A stretch of 21,130 bases of DNA from a virus (IMGVR_UViG_3300027668_000129:1-21130); one strand, 5' to 3'. Positions 1 to 8,692 are shown, numbered from the stretch's first letter. Notes: generated from the letters alone by a model not told the origin. Made by a program: numbers and translations.

Positions 1-1573
1 AGAACATATTATACGCCGATAAATGATTCCACCCTGTCAAAGCCAACCCGTCAGTAAATCCTGTCAGACCTGATCGTATAGTTTCAGAATAGGAAGAAGA
101 GTCTGTGGTTCCATAATTAAACTCTACTCCTTCGCCATATAATGTATCATAAAATTGGTAGCCATTAAAAATAAGATTTTTAATAGTCAGTGAAGGCAGT
201 GTAACAAGATTATTTCTATAATAATTATTATCTTTTACTAATCCAAATATATTACCTAATAGGTCTTGTTTCCCTTGATGTATATATCCCTCATCATACA
301 AATAAGATAAATCTGTATTTAAATTAGTCCCCTGCCCAATTTCAGAATTATAACCTAAGAAGGAAGTGCTATGTTTGTCTGTATTAGGTTGGTTGACGGC
401 GATTCCCTTACTGCTATTGTTAATTGATCTTGACGTATCGATAATGAAAGTAAAAATTTCTTGGTCGTTTGTAAAGATCTCCGGATCGGGGAAAATATAT
501 AATTTATCAGGCTCAAGTTGACCGGTTTGGAAAAATCGCAGTCTTTTACTTTCAATTGAAATTATTCCAGTGTTAGATGGCTTAAAGAATCCTTGATTTC
601 TTTCACTAATTAAATCATTTGAAAATACTGAAGCGACTGTAGGAAAGTCTTGATTTAAAAAATTCGAACCAGGTGACTGTGCTTGTATTAATTTACCTGA
701 TAGACTTTGTAGCCGTGAGTTTGAAGATAGGTAATAAAAATCAGTACCTATAAATTTTTCGGTTTGCTTTCTTTTCGCATTAAAAAGAGGTGAAGCACTT
801 AAAATAGGATTAAAATTTACTTCTTTGAGATCCTTTAATTCGTTACTTAATCCACTAAAGACCTTTTCAACTATGTCTTTATCATTATTTAAAAATATAT
901 TATCTTCAGGTTTGTCTAAGTCAAGATCTAGGTACCCCTTAAAGTTTTTACCATAATAATTTTCATCTGGTGGTTGATTAAAATATTGAGAAAAATTGTC
1001 AAAGTACTCTGTTATTGTTATTGCCAGATCGTCTTTAATAACATCTATATTGTAATCAGTATTTGCTGTGCTTCTGTTTTCTAAGTAATTTAAAACTAAC
1101 TCATAAGTTGTTTGTTCGACCCCGTAATTACTGCCCCGTACCTTGTGACGGGTAGTAGTAAGATATAAGTCATCTCTTTTATTACTGTAATACGTTACAA
1201 TTTCTCTAATTTTTTTACTAAAAAACGACATAGCGATTTCTAAATCGTACTTGTCATTAAAATCAATTTGTGTTAGAAATGTTTTTTCAGCGTGTGTTGA
1301 AAAATTAAGAGTAATATCTCTTAAAAAATCCTTATATCTATCAATAATAGTTTCTTTATTATTTAAAGTTTTATTAACCGCTTTAGTGTTCCACTTATTG
1401 ATATAACTAGTGTAATATTCTTGCAGCCCTTCAGGTTCGTAGGTCTCTCTTACATTTTTGACAAAATCTAAAAATGAAAAAGGTGTATTTCTATCTAAAG
1501 CATCCTTTTTCTTAATATTTGGATTTGTTATAGATAAATTTACACTAGGAAAGCCTTTAATGACATCACTCAT
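1..1573 (-). CDS. Large virion/baseplate structural protein, 3' end outside window
   Basis: The minus-strand frame opens with ATG at 1573 and stays open for 524 codons to the window edge, so the gene is incomplete at its C-terminus; I translated it line by line and found no stop. I do not recognise the family with confidence. The N-terminal part (residues 1-170) is charged and probably helical, with a PFSFLDFV segment near residue 32; the rest is rich in Asn, Ser, Tyr and Phe, as in phage adhesion or wedge proteins. No signal peptide or membrane segment is visible. It follows the PKD-domain gene by 15 bases and carries its own TAAATA box. Its place after gp25- and gp6-like genes suggests a peripheral baseplate wedge component comparable in position to T4 gp7, but that is inference from order only. 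Confidence 0.8.
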   Translation of the reverse strand, partial: MSDVIKGFPSVNLSITNPNIKKKDALDRNTPFSFLDFVKNVRETYEPEGLQEYYTSYINKWNTKAVNKTLNNKETIIDRYKDFLRDITLNFSTHAEKTFLTQIDFNDKYDLEIAMSFFSKKIREIVTYYSNKRDDLYLTTTRHKVRGSNYGVEQTTYELVLNYLENRSTANTDYNIDVIKDDLAITITEYFDNFSQYFNQPPDENYYGKNFKGYLDLDLDKPEDNIFLNNDKDIVEKVFSGLSNELKDLKEVNFNPILSASPLFNAKRKQTEKFIGTDFYYLSSNSRLQSLSGKLIQAQSPGSNFLNQDFPTVASVFSNDLISERNQGFFKPSNTGIISIESKRLRFFQTGQLEPDKLYIFPDPEIFTNDQEIFTFIIDTSRSINNSSKGIAVNQPNTDKHSTSFLGYNSEIGQGTNLNTDLSYLYDEGYIHQGKQDLLGNIFGLVKDNNYYRNNLVTLPSLTIKNLIFNGYQFYDTLYGEGVEFNYGTTDSSSYSETIRSGLTGFTDGLALTGWNHLSAYNMF

Positions 1574-1579
1574 TGTATA

Positions 1580-1587
1580 TATTTATG
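1580..1587 (-). promoter_or_regulatory. Late-promoter-like box CATAAATA
   Basis: On the minus strand the octamer CATAAATA (7 of 8 with the T4 late consensus TATAAATA) lies six bases before the ATG at 1573, in the 15-base gap after the stop of the PKD-domain gene. No Shine-Dalgarno sequence is present. Confidence 0.5.
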
Positions 1588-1588
1588 A

Positions 1589-3871
1589 CTAGAATAAAGA
1601 TAGACTACTAAATAAGGTATTCCTTATTAGTATGTCATATATTTTGTCATCTCCCTCGAGACTGCTTAAAGGAGTATCAAAACTTAATGTGTTAAGAGGA
1701 TTTGTAAAGTCAATTAGACTACCCATAATAGTATTATCGTACGCAGCAGACAAACTGTAGAAATTATAAAATTTATTTACAGTTGTGATATCATAAGTAG
1801 TAGGGAGAACTAAAGGCCATCCCCAAGCTGCACCACCACTTATGCCTGGATTAGTCACGTCTGTACTATAATTACTAAGTTTGTACGTCCCAGTGGGACC
1901 GGCACTTAGAGCAGATAGAGGCTGAAACGTATTTAACCGTGTAAAAGTGCCACTAAATTTTTCATATGCTACTATATCGGTACCAGCTGTTACTACATAT
2001 GTTATTGTATCTAACTCACTTCCTAAGTTTTTACCATATGTAATTTTTGTAGTGTGACCTTTAGGATTATAATTTTCGTCAAATTTATTTTTGGCACCTC
2101 TAAATTTATTGTACTTGGTACTAAGAATCCCGACAATCCGCTTTATTAAATTAGGTTGTAATAATCGTGTTCTATCATATACAAGGCCTTCTTCATTTAC
2201 CATATCAGCCAAATTAAGAAGAGTGTTAGTGTCGCAATAATCTAAATCATTGTTGTTTGCTACAAAATTAAAAATATTTTCATAAAGCTTTTTACCTAGA
2301 ACTTCATAATTACTACTAAGATTGCCAAATACAGAACCTATAAAATCTGAAAAGAATATATTTTTGTCTAATAATATTTCCTGAAAACGCAAATCTTTTA
2401 TAGTGCTTTCAAAATCAAAATCCTCGTTTTGTTTATATAGGGAATAATAATCCTTTGGATAGCATGTAAAAGCAGCACTTCCTGTAAGGGTTGATAGAGT
2501 TGTTTGTAAAGATGATGGGTTGCCGCAGTATTGGCACTTAGTGCTTAATGCTATAAAGGTTGAACTGCTTGAAAGATTATCGTTAAAAGTTAAGACGCCT
2601 CTGTACCAAAAGTTAGTATCAGTAACAGTTGAAAGCGTATCATTTAGGCTTGATATTGTGTAGTACTGTGCATTAACGGATGTGCCACTTAGGCCTCCTG
2701 ACAGTACCTCAAAAATAGGATTACCAGCAGAGAGAGACTTAGCAACAGCACCATTCCACGCTTTAGGTGATAATATAAATGGGATGCCCAGTCCCTTATA
2801 TTGGATAGGGTTTATTTTAAAGGAACTTACATCATCGGTAGATTGAGTACCCATACCATTAGAGGTAATTTCTATAGCACTTAGGGAATTTCCATTTAAT
2901 GGTGCGCCGGCAAATGTACATTTACCATGTCCAGTATATAAATTACCTATAAAGGGGACAGCTAAATCCGCAGAAAAAGTAACAGTTAAATTATTTAAAA
3001 AATTCTGATTTTTGTATTTATTTTGGCCTCTAGAAAATATGTTACTTCTATCTTTAAAAAGAGAAACATTAAAGGAGGAGACATGTGAACCTGTAGAATC
3101 TTGATCTTCTGTTTTAAACCAAATTAATTTAGTTCCGGAGCTACCTGCTAAAACAGAAGATCCATGACTACTTGCGCATTTTACTATGGTGTTTGCTGAA
3201 AGTGTAGAATCAAAGCTACTAAGCCTTACGTATATATTCTCAGCCGATAAAGATATTCTCTTTAATTCTACATATTCATATGCTGACAAGTTAGGTAGCC
3301 AATTTTTTTCAGCAAACGTGTAGTATTTTTTTAGGTAATTAAATTTATTCTCATTAAGATTAAAATAATTAAGTACATCTATTCCTGATAAGCTAAAAAA
3401 TATGTCTTGAAATTGTTGGTAAAAAGGAGTCTGAGAATTTATAATAATGCATTGAAAGGCGCCTGGGCATAATTCAAAATTGTCGCTATTAGTGTCACAC
3501 CCTCCTCTCTCTTTAAATGGAGATGCAGTTCCTATGGTAAAGGTATTATCAATATAATCTTCAATCGTAACATCTGTGCTGTAAGAGGCTAGTACTGCAT
3601 TATTATTACAATCACGGAGTATTAGCTTAACATTATATTGCCCTGGGTATTCATACGCATGCGTACTGGTAAGATGGTGACCAAAAGTACCGTCGCCAAA
3701 ATCAAATGTAGCCTCTGTTGTATTTATATTTAGAGATTGTTCAGAATTTCTATTCGGAATTCTAGCTTTAAAGGTTAGCGGAGTTATAGAAAGATTATAA
3801 GAAGACAGAACCGCCTCGTTTTTATAATCTACAACATCAAAAAGAGCAAAATCTATTTGTATATTACTCAT
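1589..3871 (-). CDS. PKD-domain baseplate/virion structural protein
   Basis: A 760-residue protein. Residues about 30-105 look like a PKD (immunoglobulin-like) domain: FDFGDGT at 56-62, then HAYEYPGQY at 71-79 and a strand ending LILRD. This fold usually mediates protein or carbohydrate contact at the surface. A Cys-containing stretch follows (CDTNSDNFELC near residue 125), and a CQYC pair lies in the middle. The body is Ser/Leu/Thr-rich with many short LSA/LSS motifs, suggesting beta structure. The last third, with a segment LADMVNEEGLVYDR, is probably a conserved wedge-type domain. The ATG overlaps the end of the gp6-like gene by eight bases (GATGAGTAA), so translation is likely coupled, and no TAAATA box is present. 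Probably a large baseplate wedge or fibre-attachment protein; exact role unknown. Confidence 0.8.
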   Translation of the reverse strand: MSNIQIDFALFDVVDYKNEAVLSSYNLSITPLTFKARIPNRNSEQSLNINTTEATFDFGDGTFGHHLTSTHAYEYPGQYNVKLILRDCNNNAVLASYSTDVTIEDYIDNTFTIGTASPFKERGGCDTNSDNFELCPGAFQCIIINSQTPFYQQFQDIFFSLSGIDVLNYFNLNENKFNYLKKYYTFAEKNWLPNLSAYEYVELKRISLSAENIYVRLSSFDSTLSANTIVKCASSHGSSVLAGSSGTKLIWFKTEDQDSTGSHVSSFNVSLFKDRSNIFSRGQNKYKNQNFLNNLTVTFSADLAVPFIGNLYTGHGKCTFAGAPLNGNSLSAIEITSNGMGTQSTDDVSSFKINPIQYKGLGIPFILSPKAWNGAVAKSLSAGNPIFEVLSGGLSGTSVNAQYYTISSLNDTLSTVTDTNFWYRGVLTFNDNLSSSSTFIALSTKCQYCGNPSSLQTTLSTLTGSAAFTCYPKDYYSLYKQNEDFDFESTIKDLRFQEILLDKNIFFSDFIGSVFGNLSSNYEVLGKKLYENIFNFVANNNDLDYCDTNTLLNLADMVNEEGLVYDRTRLLQPNLIKRIVGILSTKYNKFRGAKNKFDENYNPKGHTTKITYGKNLGSELDTITYVVTAGTDIVAYEKFSGTFTRLNTFQPLSALSAGPTGTYKLSNYSTDVTNPGISGGAAWGWPLVLPTTYDITTVNKFYNFYSLSAAYDNTIMGSLIDFTNPLNTLSFDTPLSSLEGDDKIYDILIRNTLFSSLSLF

Positions 3872-5699
3872 CTATTACTTCAATGCGGTTGCTAACAGAT
3901 AGTGGAGAGTATAGGTATGGGAATTTAAAATAAGGTAATCGAGAATCTTGATTCATTAGCTGTATATCGCTATCCGGGTATAGGGGGTTAAATGTTAAAA
4001 ATGATATACCTTCAAATATTAATCCCTCGTCACTATTTTGTGTGTAAATTCTTTTTACACCCTCTAAAGACAATATGTTACTCGTCAGGTCTGTTAATTT
4101 TATATTTTGCCCTAGGGTATTATTTTTAGGTAGAAAAAAGTCAGTAATAGTCGATACCGTTCTACTTTTAAGTGTCGATTTGTTAATTTTATTTTTAGTT
4201 TCTCTTACAATAACTAGCTTTGTTTGGTCGAGAACAGCCATAGACAATTCGCTTGTATTACCAAACCCTAGCCCAAATCCCATATATATGGGATCTCTTG
4301 GCACAACGTTATTTGATACCATTTTCTTATCCTTAGCCATATCAACGATAAGATTTTTAAAGGAATTAGACAGATAAGGAGGATACGACTCGTCTTCTGT
4401 TATAACAAACTTTGGAACTACAAAAAGATTAATATTGTTAAAATCACAAGCGTCAGCAAAGTTTACTTGATTAATAATTGCACGATTAACTTTATTTGGA
4501 TCTACGCATATGTCATAAAAATATTGAATATATCCATTTATATACTCTTCATTGCCTACAGCCACCACCCCGTCAATAATATTAGACAGATTCTTAGTTA
4601 TAAAGCCTTCATAATCTTGTTCAGTAACTAACCTTAATTGCGAAGCGTAAATTTTAGGGGCATTTGTTTTTATCTGATCAACTGTTTCTTCATCTGTTAA
4701 AGTAGAAGAGTTGGTTGGATTATTAAAAGTAAGCAGAGAACTATTTCCGCCAGTAATAAAGGTAGTTTCTTCTTTATTTAAAAATGTATCATTGAAGATT
4801 AATCTTTGTCTGGAAGAATCATATGTGAATAATTTATTTCCATTAATTGCATTTTTACTTATTATACCTTTGTCGCTATCAGACAAAATATAATTTACTG
4901 CAACGATATCACCCTGAGTTAATTTGTTACCAAATATTCCATTACCAAATTTTATGTCAAAATGACCGTTTTCATTTAACCGTTTTTCAAATACTCGTTC
5001 AGTAGCTTTAGTTAAAAATATACTATCTACTTCTGAATATTCATAGTATAGCCCATTGTCTACTTCTTTTACATAAACACTTATTGTGTTATCTGCAATA
5101 AACCTATCATCATTTTTATCTACAATGTTGTCGACAATGATTGGAAGCACTTCAAATTTTTCTCCCTGAGCTGTATAATCAGGATATTCACCTACAGTCC
5201 CTTGATACAAAATAACTTGGTCATTAAGGGAGTCAACTATTTCCTTAGTTGTTGTAGTCTTATCAAAAGAAAAATGATTTATAAAATTATACTGTATGTT
5301 ATCAACTAAAAAATAACTATATTTTTGAATAGTATAGTTAGCTGCAGCCATATCACCTGATGCAACTGCATTAATAGGTACAATAGACGTCTGTTTACCT
5401 GTAGGCTTATACCCTATAAGCTTAACAATTCTATTCATATTTTCATATAAAGTAGCTTGATTAAAATTAACTTCCGCGGCTGTATTGTTTAGATAGAATA
5501 GAAGTACGTGGTAGGAGTAAGCAATTATATCAATTATTGCTGCTAGGTTACTTCCATCAAAATTTTGATCTGTAAATTTTTCATTTTCGTTTAATCTATC
5601 GACGATGTAATCCTTTAAGCTAACAGCATCAAAAGCTACATATGCATTTTGAGGTAGATTAAAATCTAAGAAATCATTCGTTGTATTGTTTTTAAGCAT
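3864..5699 (-). CDS. 6: Baseplate wedge protein, T4 gp6-like (baseplate J family)
   Basis: A 611-residue protein close in length to T4 gp6 (660). Residues 28-100 carry the family signature: a short helix, FTDQNFDGSNLAAIIDIIAY at 42-61, FYLNN at 68-72, then a segment ending KLIGYKPTG. In T4-like phages this N-terminal region precedes the beta-rich body. T4 gp6 dimers form the ring that joins neighbouring baseplate wedges and rearranges during sheath contraction. A region rich in FGNGIFGN-type turns lies near residue 250, as in baseplate J proteins. The start is two bases after the gp25-like stop (TAATTATG), so the genes are probably translationally coupled, consistent with their joint role in the wedge. 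The 3' end overlaps the PKD-domain gene by eight bases. Confidence 0.88.
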   Translation of the reverse strand: MLKNNTTNDFLDFNLPQNAYVAFDAVSLKDYIVDRLNENEKFTDQNFDGSNLAAIIDIIAYSYHVLLFYLNNTAAEVNFNQATLYENMNRIVKLIGYKPTGKQTSIVPINAVASGDMAAANYTIQKYSYFLVDNIQYNFINHFSFDKTTTTKEIVDSLNDQVILYQGTVGEYPDYTAQGEKFEVLPIIVDNIVDKNDDRFIADNTISVYVKEVDNGLYYEYSEVDSIFLTKATERVFEKRLNENGHFDIKFGNGIFGNKLTQGDIVAVNYILSDSDKGIISKNAINGNKLFTYDSSRQRLIFNDTFLNKEETTFITGGNSSLLTFNNPTNSSTLTDEETVDQIKTNAPKIYASQLRLVTEQDYEGFITKNLSNIIDGVVAVGNEEYINGYIQYFYDICVDPNKVNRAIINQVNFADACDFNNINLFVVPKFVITEDESYPPYLSNSFKNLIVDMAKDKKMVSNNVVPRDPIYMGFGLGFGNTSELSMAVLDQTKLVIVRETKNKINKSTLKSRTVSTITDFFLPKNNTLGQNIKLTDLTSNILSLEGVKRIYTQNSDEGLIFEGISFLTFNPLYPDSDIQLMNQDSRLPYFKFPYLYSPLSVSNRIEVIDE

Positions 5700-5701
5700 A
5701 A

Positions 5702-6190
5702 TTAAACTATGGTATATCCGCTACTATTTAATATTGATTTAAGTGATAGCCCTGTTATATCTAGCGAAGGGACGTTAATTTGAAGAGAAATTCTGTATTC
5801 TTGATTATCCACATCAGCCTTAACTCCTATCTTTTCTAACGATATTCTAGGTTCTAATGCAGGTAACTTATCCTTTATGTCAGATCTAATTTCAAACGAA
5901 GTAAATTCACTTACAGGCTCAAAAAGATATCTCCTTAAATCTATTCCGAAACGAGGACTTAGTATTTTTTGACCCGGGGAAGTCAGCATAATATTAACAA
6001 TACTATTTTTAACGGCCTCTAAGTCATACAGCCCTTGAACGTCTCTTATTTCTACTGTTCTATTGAGCTGCTTGTTATATGATACTCGGTTTACTATATC
6101 TAAAAATAAATCCTTATATAGATAACCTTGACCTAGAGCTGCATCATCCGCTTTATCTACGGAGATATCTGATATTTTTATAAGAGCCAT
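5702..6190 (-). CDS. 25: Baseplate wedge protein, T4 gp25-like
   Basis: A 162-residue protein; T4 gp25 is 132 residues. It shows the core family pattern: an N-terminal segment with VKNSIVNIML, SPGQKILSPRFG at 71-82, RRYLFEP at 86-92, and the EPRI motif at 113-116 followed by alternating strands. Gp25 sits in the inner baseplate, contacts gp6 and gp53, and helps start sheath polymerisation; related proteins occur in type VI secretion baseplates. The gene is first in a left-going baseplate run (gp25, gp6, PKD protein, next structural gene) and diverges from a plus-strand gene over a 59-base gap. An ATTAAATA box lies six bases before the ATG, with no Shine-Dalgarno sequence. Confidence 0.92.
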   Translation of the reverse strand: MALIKISDISVDKADDAALGQGYLYKDLFLDIVNRVSYNKQLNRTVEIRDVQGLYDLEAVKNSIVNIMLTSPGQKILSPRFGIDLRRYLFEPVSEFTSFEIRSDIKDKLPALEPRISLEKIGVKADVDNQEYRISLQINVPSLDITGLSLKSILNSSGYTIV

Positions 6191-6196
6191 TTATAA

Positions 6197-6204
6197 TATT
6201 TAAT
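6197..6204 (-). promoter_or_regulatory. Late-promoter-like box ATTAAATA before gp25-like gene
   Basis: The minus-strand octamer ATTAAATA keeps the TAAATA core and lies six bases before the ATG at 6190. It heads the left-going wedge gene run inside a 59-base divergent intergenic region. Confidence 0.45.
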
Positions 6205-6233
6205 ACTGCAGTGGTAAATAGAGTTTAAGGAAC

Positions 6234-6239
6234 TATAAT
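6234..6239 (+). promoter_or_regulatory. Possible -10 element TATAAT
   Basis: A perfect TATAAT hexamer lies ten bases before the ATG at 6250 in the divergent gap. I see no good -35 hexamer at 16-18 bases, so this may be a weak or activator-dependent promoter, or chance in AT-rich sequence. Confidence 0.3.
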
Positions 6240-6249
6240 ATAATTAAGT

Positions 6250-6516
6250 ATGCAAATTAAAGGCCGGGCTGATGTTAATGTTGAAGTAAGTACTAAAGAT
6301 CTAGTATCGGCTCTAAAAAGCGAAGTTTATAAAGGGTTAGATATTCCAAATCCAAAACAAGGCCGAGTATTTGTTAAAGATAATAAATGGGTGCAGCAGT
6401 TTATCGCGCACACAACACATTCTTTTGAACTCGAAGAGGATCTAGGGCCTGCTATGGAAGAGGATGTTGAAGTGTTTGAAGCATTTCATACATTAGCAGA
6501 ATTTCTTAGAGATTAA
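6250..6516 (+). CDS. Hypothetical protein, 88 aa
   Basis: I do not recognise this small acidic protein. It starts MQIKGRADVNVEV, has a middle basic segment with a PNPKQGRVFVKDNKWVQQF motif, and ends with an acidic helical stretch (EEDLGPAMEEDVEVFEAF). No signal peptide, membrane segment or cysteine is present. It opens a plus-strand run of three genes that points away from the gp25-like gene. An AAGGA lies about 18 bases before the ATG, too far for normal ribosome binding; a TATAAT hexamer is closer. Its position within a tail module suggests a small phage structural or regulatory protein, but no function can be assigned. Confidence 0.7.
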   Translation: MQIKGRADVNVEVSTKDLVSALKSEVYKGLDIPNPKQGRVFVKDNKWVQQFIAHTTHSFELEEDLGPAMEEDVEVFEAFHTLAEFLRD

Positions 6517-6548
6517 GTTACATATCCGTGTGATTATCTGCAGGGTTG

Positions 6549-6556
6549 TATAAATA
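6549..6556 (+). promoter_or_regulatory. Exact T4-late consensus box TATAAATA
   Basis: A perfect TATAAATA octamer on the plus strand ends five bases before the ATG at 6562. It is the best copy of the box shared by many genes here and shows that the element follows gene orientation. T4 late transcription uses this sequence at -10 with gp55 sigma and gp33 co-activator. Confidence 0.6.
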
Positions 6557-6561
6557 ATATT

Positions 6562-7194
6562 ATGGCAGGTAAAAAGTTTGTTAAGTTATACGAATCTTAT
6601 ATGCGGAGATACGAGCGAGGTGGATTCCTCGTAGGTGACGTTTTTAAGTTTAACGATAATTTTAAAAGCTCAGACGGATATAAAGGACTTGGTTCGAGTA
6701 CAAAAGATCTACTCGATCAAATGATTGATTCTGGCCTTCATATTAGAATTGTAGGAATTAAAGATACATCACCCTCAAGATACCCAGCAAACCCGGATAC
6801 CTCTTCTTTAAATGTTGTACTAAATATTGCTTTAGATACAGGCGGAGGCAGATTTTCCCATTATTGTTCCATTCCCGGTGATTTAGGCGAGGCTGTAGAA
6901 TATTACCCTAATCTTCTTCCAATCCCGGATGTTATGAAACGTCCGGATAATGTAGTTATTAAGCCAGAGGAATTTGTAGAAGATGAAGAAATGCTTGCTA
7001 ATAGGGCTGATCGTGGCGGTACAGAGCCTCATAAACTAACCCCAACAGAGAGAACGCTACCTAAAAAGAATACAGTAATTCCGTCTGATCCTGTAACTCC
7101 TTCACAGGCTGTAACTTCTTATACTAATCAATATCTTAGTGATCTTACACCCGCTAGTTACACCGGCGTAGCTAAAAAGTTACAACATAAATAA
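6562..7194 (+). CDS. Hypothetical protein, 210 aa
   Basis: Not assigned to a family. The N-terminus is basic and aromatic (KFVKLYESYMRRYERGG, residues 5-21) and leads into GDVFKFNDNFKS. The middle (about 45-125) looks like a compact mixed fold with an IRIVGIKD strand and a GGGRFSHYCSIPGDLGE loop. The C-terminal 70 residues are Pro/Thr-rich and probably flexible. A LYE at 9-11 fits the loose [LI]-x-E pattern of T4 prohead-protease sites, which is weak evidence for a virion role. The start has an exact TATAAATA box five bases upstream. The next gene begins one base after this stop, so the two are likely made together. Confidence 0.72.
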   Translation: MAGKKFVKLYESYMRRYERGGFLVGDVFKFNDNFKSSDGYKGLGSSTKDLLDQMIDSGLHIRIVGIKDTSPSRYPANPDTSSLNVVLNIALDTGGGRFSHYCSIPGDLGEAVEYYPNLLPIPDVMKRPDNVVIKPEEFVEDEEMLANRADRGGTEPHKLTPTERTLPKKNTVIPSDPVTPSQAVTSYTNQYLSDLTPASYTGVAKKLQHK

Positions 7195-7195
7195 A

Positions 7196-7762
7196 ATGAG
7201 TGCAAAAAAAGACCAACAACTATTAGCGGAAGCCTATCAAGAGATTCAAGAGGGGCTATGGGACCGGTTAAAGGCAAGAGGTAGCCAAGCAGTAGGTGCT
7301 GCTAAGGGATTAGGCGGCCGGGTCAAAGGTGCCGCGAAAGATATAGCCGGTCAAGCTGTAGGAGCAGCCGGGAAAGGCATCCAAAGCGCCGGCGAAGCAA
7401 TTTGGGCAGATGCCCCTAAAGAAAATAAACTACTTAAAAAGGCGGAGAAGCTGAAACAAGCTGGAGCAGCAGATACCGCTGCCGGAAAAGCATCGGGCCA
7501 AGAAGCTAAATATACATCTTATATTAACAATTCAGCTAAAACTATTGTTAATGACCTTAAGAAGCTAGGAATGGCTCTCTCGGTCCCCGAAGAAGAACTT
7601 ACACAACAATTAGTTGATATTATTTCCAATTCTCTCGAGAACGTGCAAAGTGAGAGATTAACCGGCCCCAGGGAATTCGCGAAGGATGCCCCATCTGAGG
7701 CCCGTTACAAAGATAGCGAAGGAAAAGTAGGCGGGCAAGTCGCGCGGACTGGCGGCCAATAG
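7196..7762 (+). CDS. Ala/Gly/Lys-rich protein, candidate internal (capsid-packaged) protein
   Basis: A 188-residue protein that I cannot assign by homology. Residues 8-27 form a likely amphipathic helix (LLAEAYQEIQEGLWDRLK). IQE at 17-19 followed by Gly matches the [LI]-x-E cleavage rule of the T4 prohead protease, and the segment resembles the short capsid-targeting leaders of T4 internal proteins. Residues 28-70 are Gly/Ala/Lys-rich with QAVGAA at 31-36 and again at 53-58, a 22-residue period suggesting glycine-zipper or membrane-active helices. The C-terminal part has a helical domain (about 105-155) and a basic, disordered tail. Its DNA is clearly richer in GC than its neighbours. It follows the 210-residue gene by one base and converges on the clamp-loader gene, leaving three bases between stops. 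Internal-protein identity is inference. Confidence 0.7.
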   Translation: MSAKKDQQLLAEAYQEIQEGLWDRLKARGSQAVGAAKGLGGRVKGAAKDIAGQAVGAAGKGIQSAGEAIWADAPKENKLLKKAEKLKQAGAADTAAGKASGQEAKYTSYINNSAKTIVNDLKKLGMALSVPEEELTQQLVDIISNSLENVQSERLTGPREFAKDAPSEARYKDSEGKVGGQVARTGGQ

Positions 7763-7765
7763 GTG

Positions 7766-8692
7766 TTAATCTAAGGCATTTTCTAAATTTACTAAGCATG
7801 CAAATGCGTTGATTTCCTTATCAACAACAAACGCGCTCTTATAGAGATGATCTGCGATAATAGCAATCATCTCTTTCTTTTTGATATCCTCTACATTCGC
7901 ATTGTAGATAAAATCTAGATAGTTGCAAAGCAATGTATCGTAATCACCTTGAAACCTATCTTCGTTCTCAATTAGATATCTTCTAGCATCTAAGCATTTT
8001 TTACCAGCTATTTTTTTGTAAATTGTTTCTAATAGTTCGTTATCAGTATTAATACTTGTAATACAAAGCTCTGAATCAATAACGTTCTTTTGAAGCTCAT
8101 TGATTGTTTTCCTAAGATCAGGAAAAGTCTTCTTAACTAACTGTACAAACTTCTTCTTTTGCTCTTCCGGGACTTTTACATTCTCCTGTTGTAAAATACT
8201 ATAACATCTCTTAACTGCTAAGTCTAAAACAGGCTTGATAGTTAGCGACTGACATCTAGACTGGACAGCTGGAATAATTTTATGCTTGTAGTTTGCAGTA
8301 ATAATAAACCTGCAATACTTAGCATACGACTCCATTGTATTGCGAAGCGCAGCTTGAGCTTGAGTTGTTAGCCCGTCACCTTCATCCAGTATTATGACTT
8401 TTACCTTCCCATCAAAAGACTTAGTTTGAGCAAAATTAGTGATATTGTGTCGAATAGTATCAATACCAGACTCATCAGAAGCATTAATATAAAGGTAATT
8501 ACACTTAAGAATGTCGTTAACAATAACTCTAGCAAGGGTGGTTTTACCAGTACCAGGATTACCAACAAAAAGAAGATTAGGTATTTCATTTTCAAATTCT
8601 TTAACTACACGTAATGTCCCTTCATCTAAGATAATATCATCTAGCGTCTGCGGTCGATATTTCTCTACCCAAATTTTATCAAAATCTACCAT
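7766..8692 (-). CDS. 44: Sliding-clamp loader large subunit, T4 gp44 / RFC-small type AAA+ ATPase
   Basis: A 308-residue AAA+ ATPase close to T4 gp44 (319). It opens with the RFC-type WVEKYRP motif (8-14), then Walker A GNPGTGKT (44-51), Walker B VIILDE (99-104) followed by GDGL, sensor 1 TAN (132-134), and the SRC arginine-finger motif (145-147). The C-terminal third is the helical collar region. In T4, gp44 and gp62 form the 4:1 complex that loads the gp45 clamp on DNA using ATP; no gp62 or gp45 gene is in this window. Walker B is followed by Gly-Asp rather than the Ala-Asp of DEAD-type RFC subunits. The start is two bases after the dUTPase stop (TAATTATG), so the pair is probably co-translated from a promoter at 9125-9152. 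Confidence 0.93.
   Translation of the reverse strand: MVDFDKIWVEKYRPQTLDDIILDEGTLRVVKEFENEIPNLLFVGNPGTGKTTLARVIVNDILKCNYLYINASDESGIDTIRHNITNFAQTKSFDGKVKVIILDEGDGLTTQAQAALRNTMESYAKYCRFIITANYKHKIIPAVQSRCQSLTIKPVLDLAVKRCYSILQQENVKVPEEQKKKFVQLVKKTFPDLRKTINELQKNVIDSELCITSINTDNELLETIYKKIAGKKCLDARRYLIENEDRFQGDYDTLLCNYLDFIYNANVEDIKKKEMIAIIADHLYKSAFVVDKEINAFACLVNLENALD

Noticed and set aside
355-555. 66-residue minus-strand reading frame
   Set aside because: It lies in another frame inside the well-supported partial structural gene and has no start signal.
4075-4893. Plus-strand frames antisense to the gp6-like gene
   Set aside because: Shadows of a confident coding gene, hydrophobic low-complexity translations, and no expression signals.
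7760-7770. Terminator between the converging 188-residue gene and clamp-loader gene
   Set aside because: Only three bases separate the stops, and no stem with T-run is visible on either strand.
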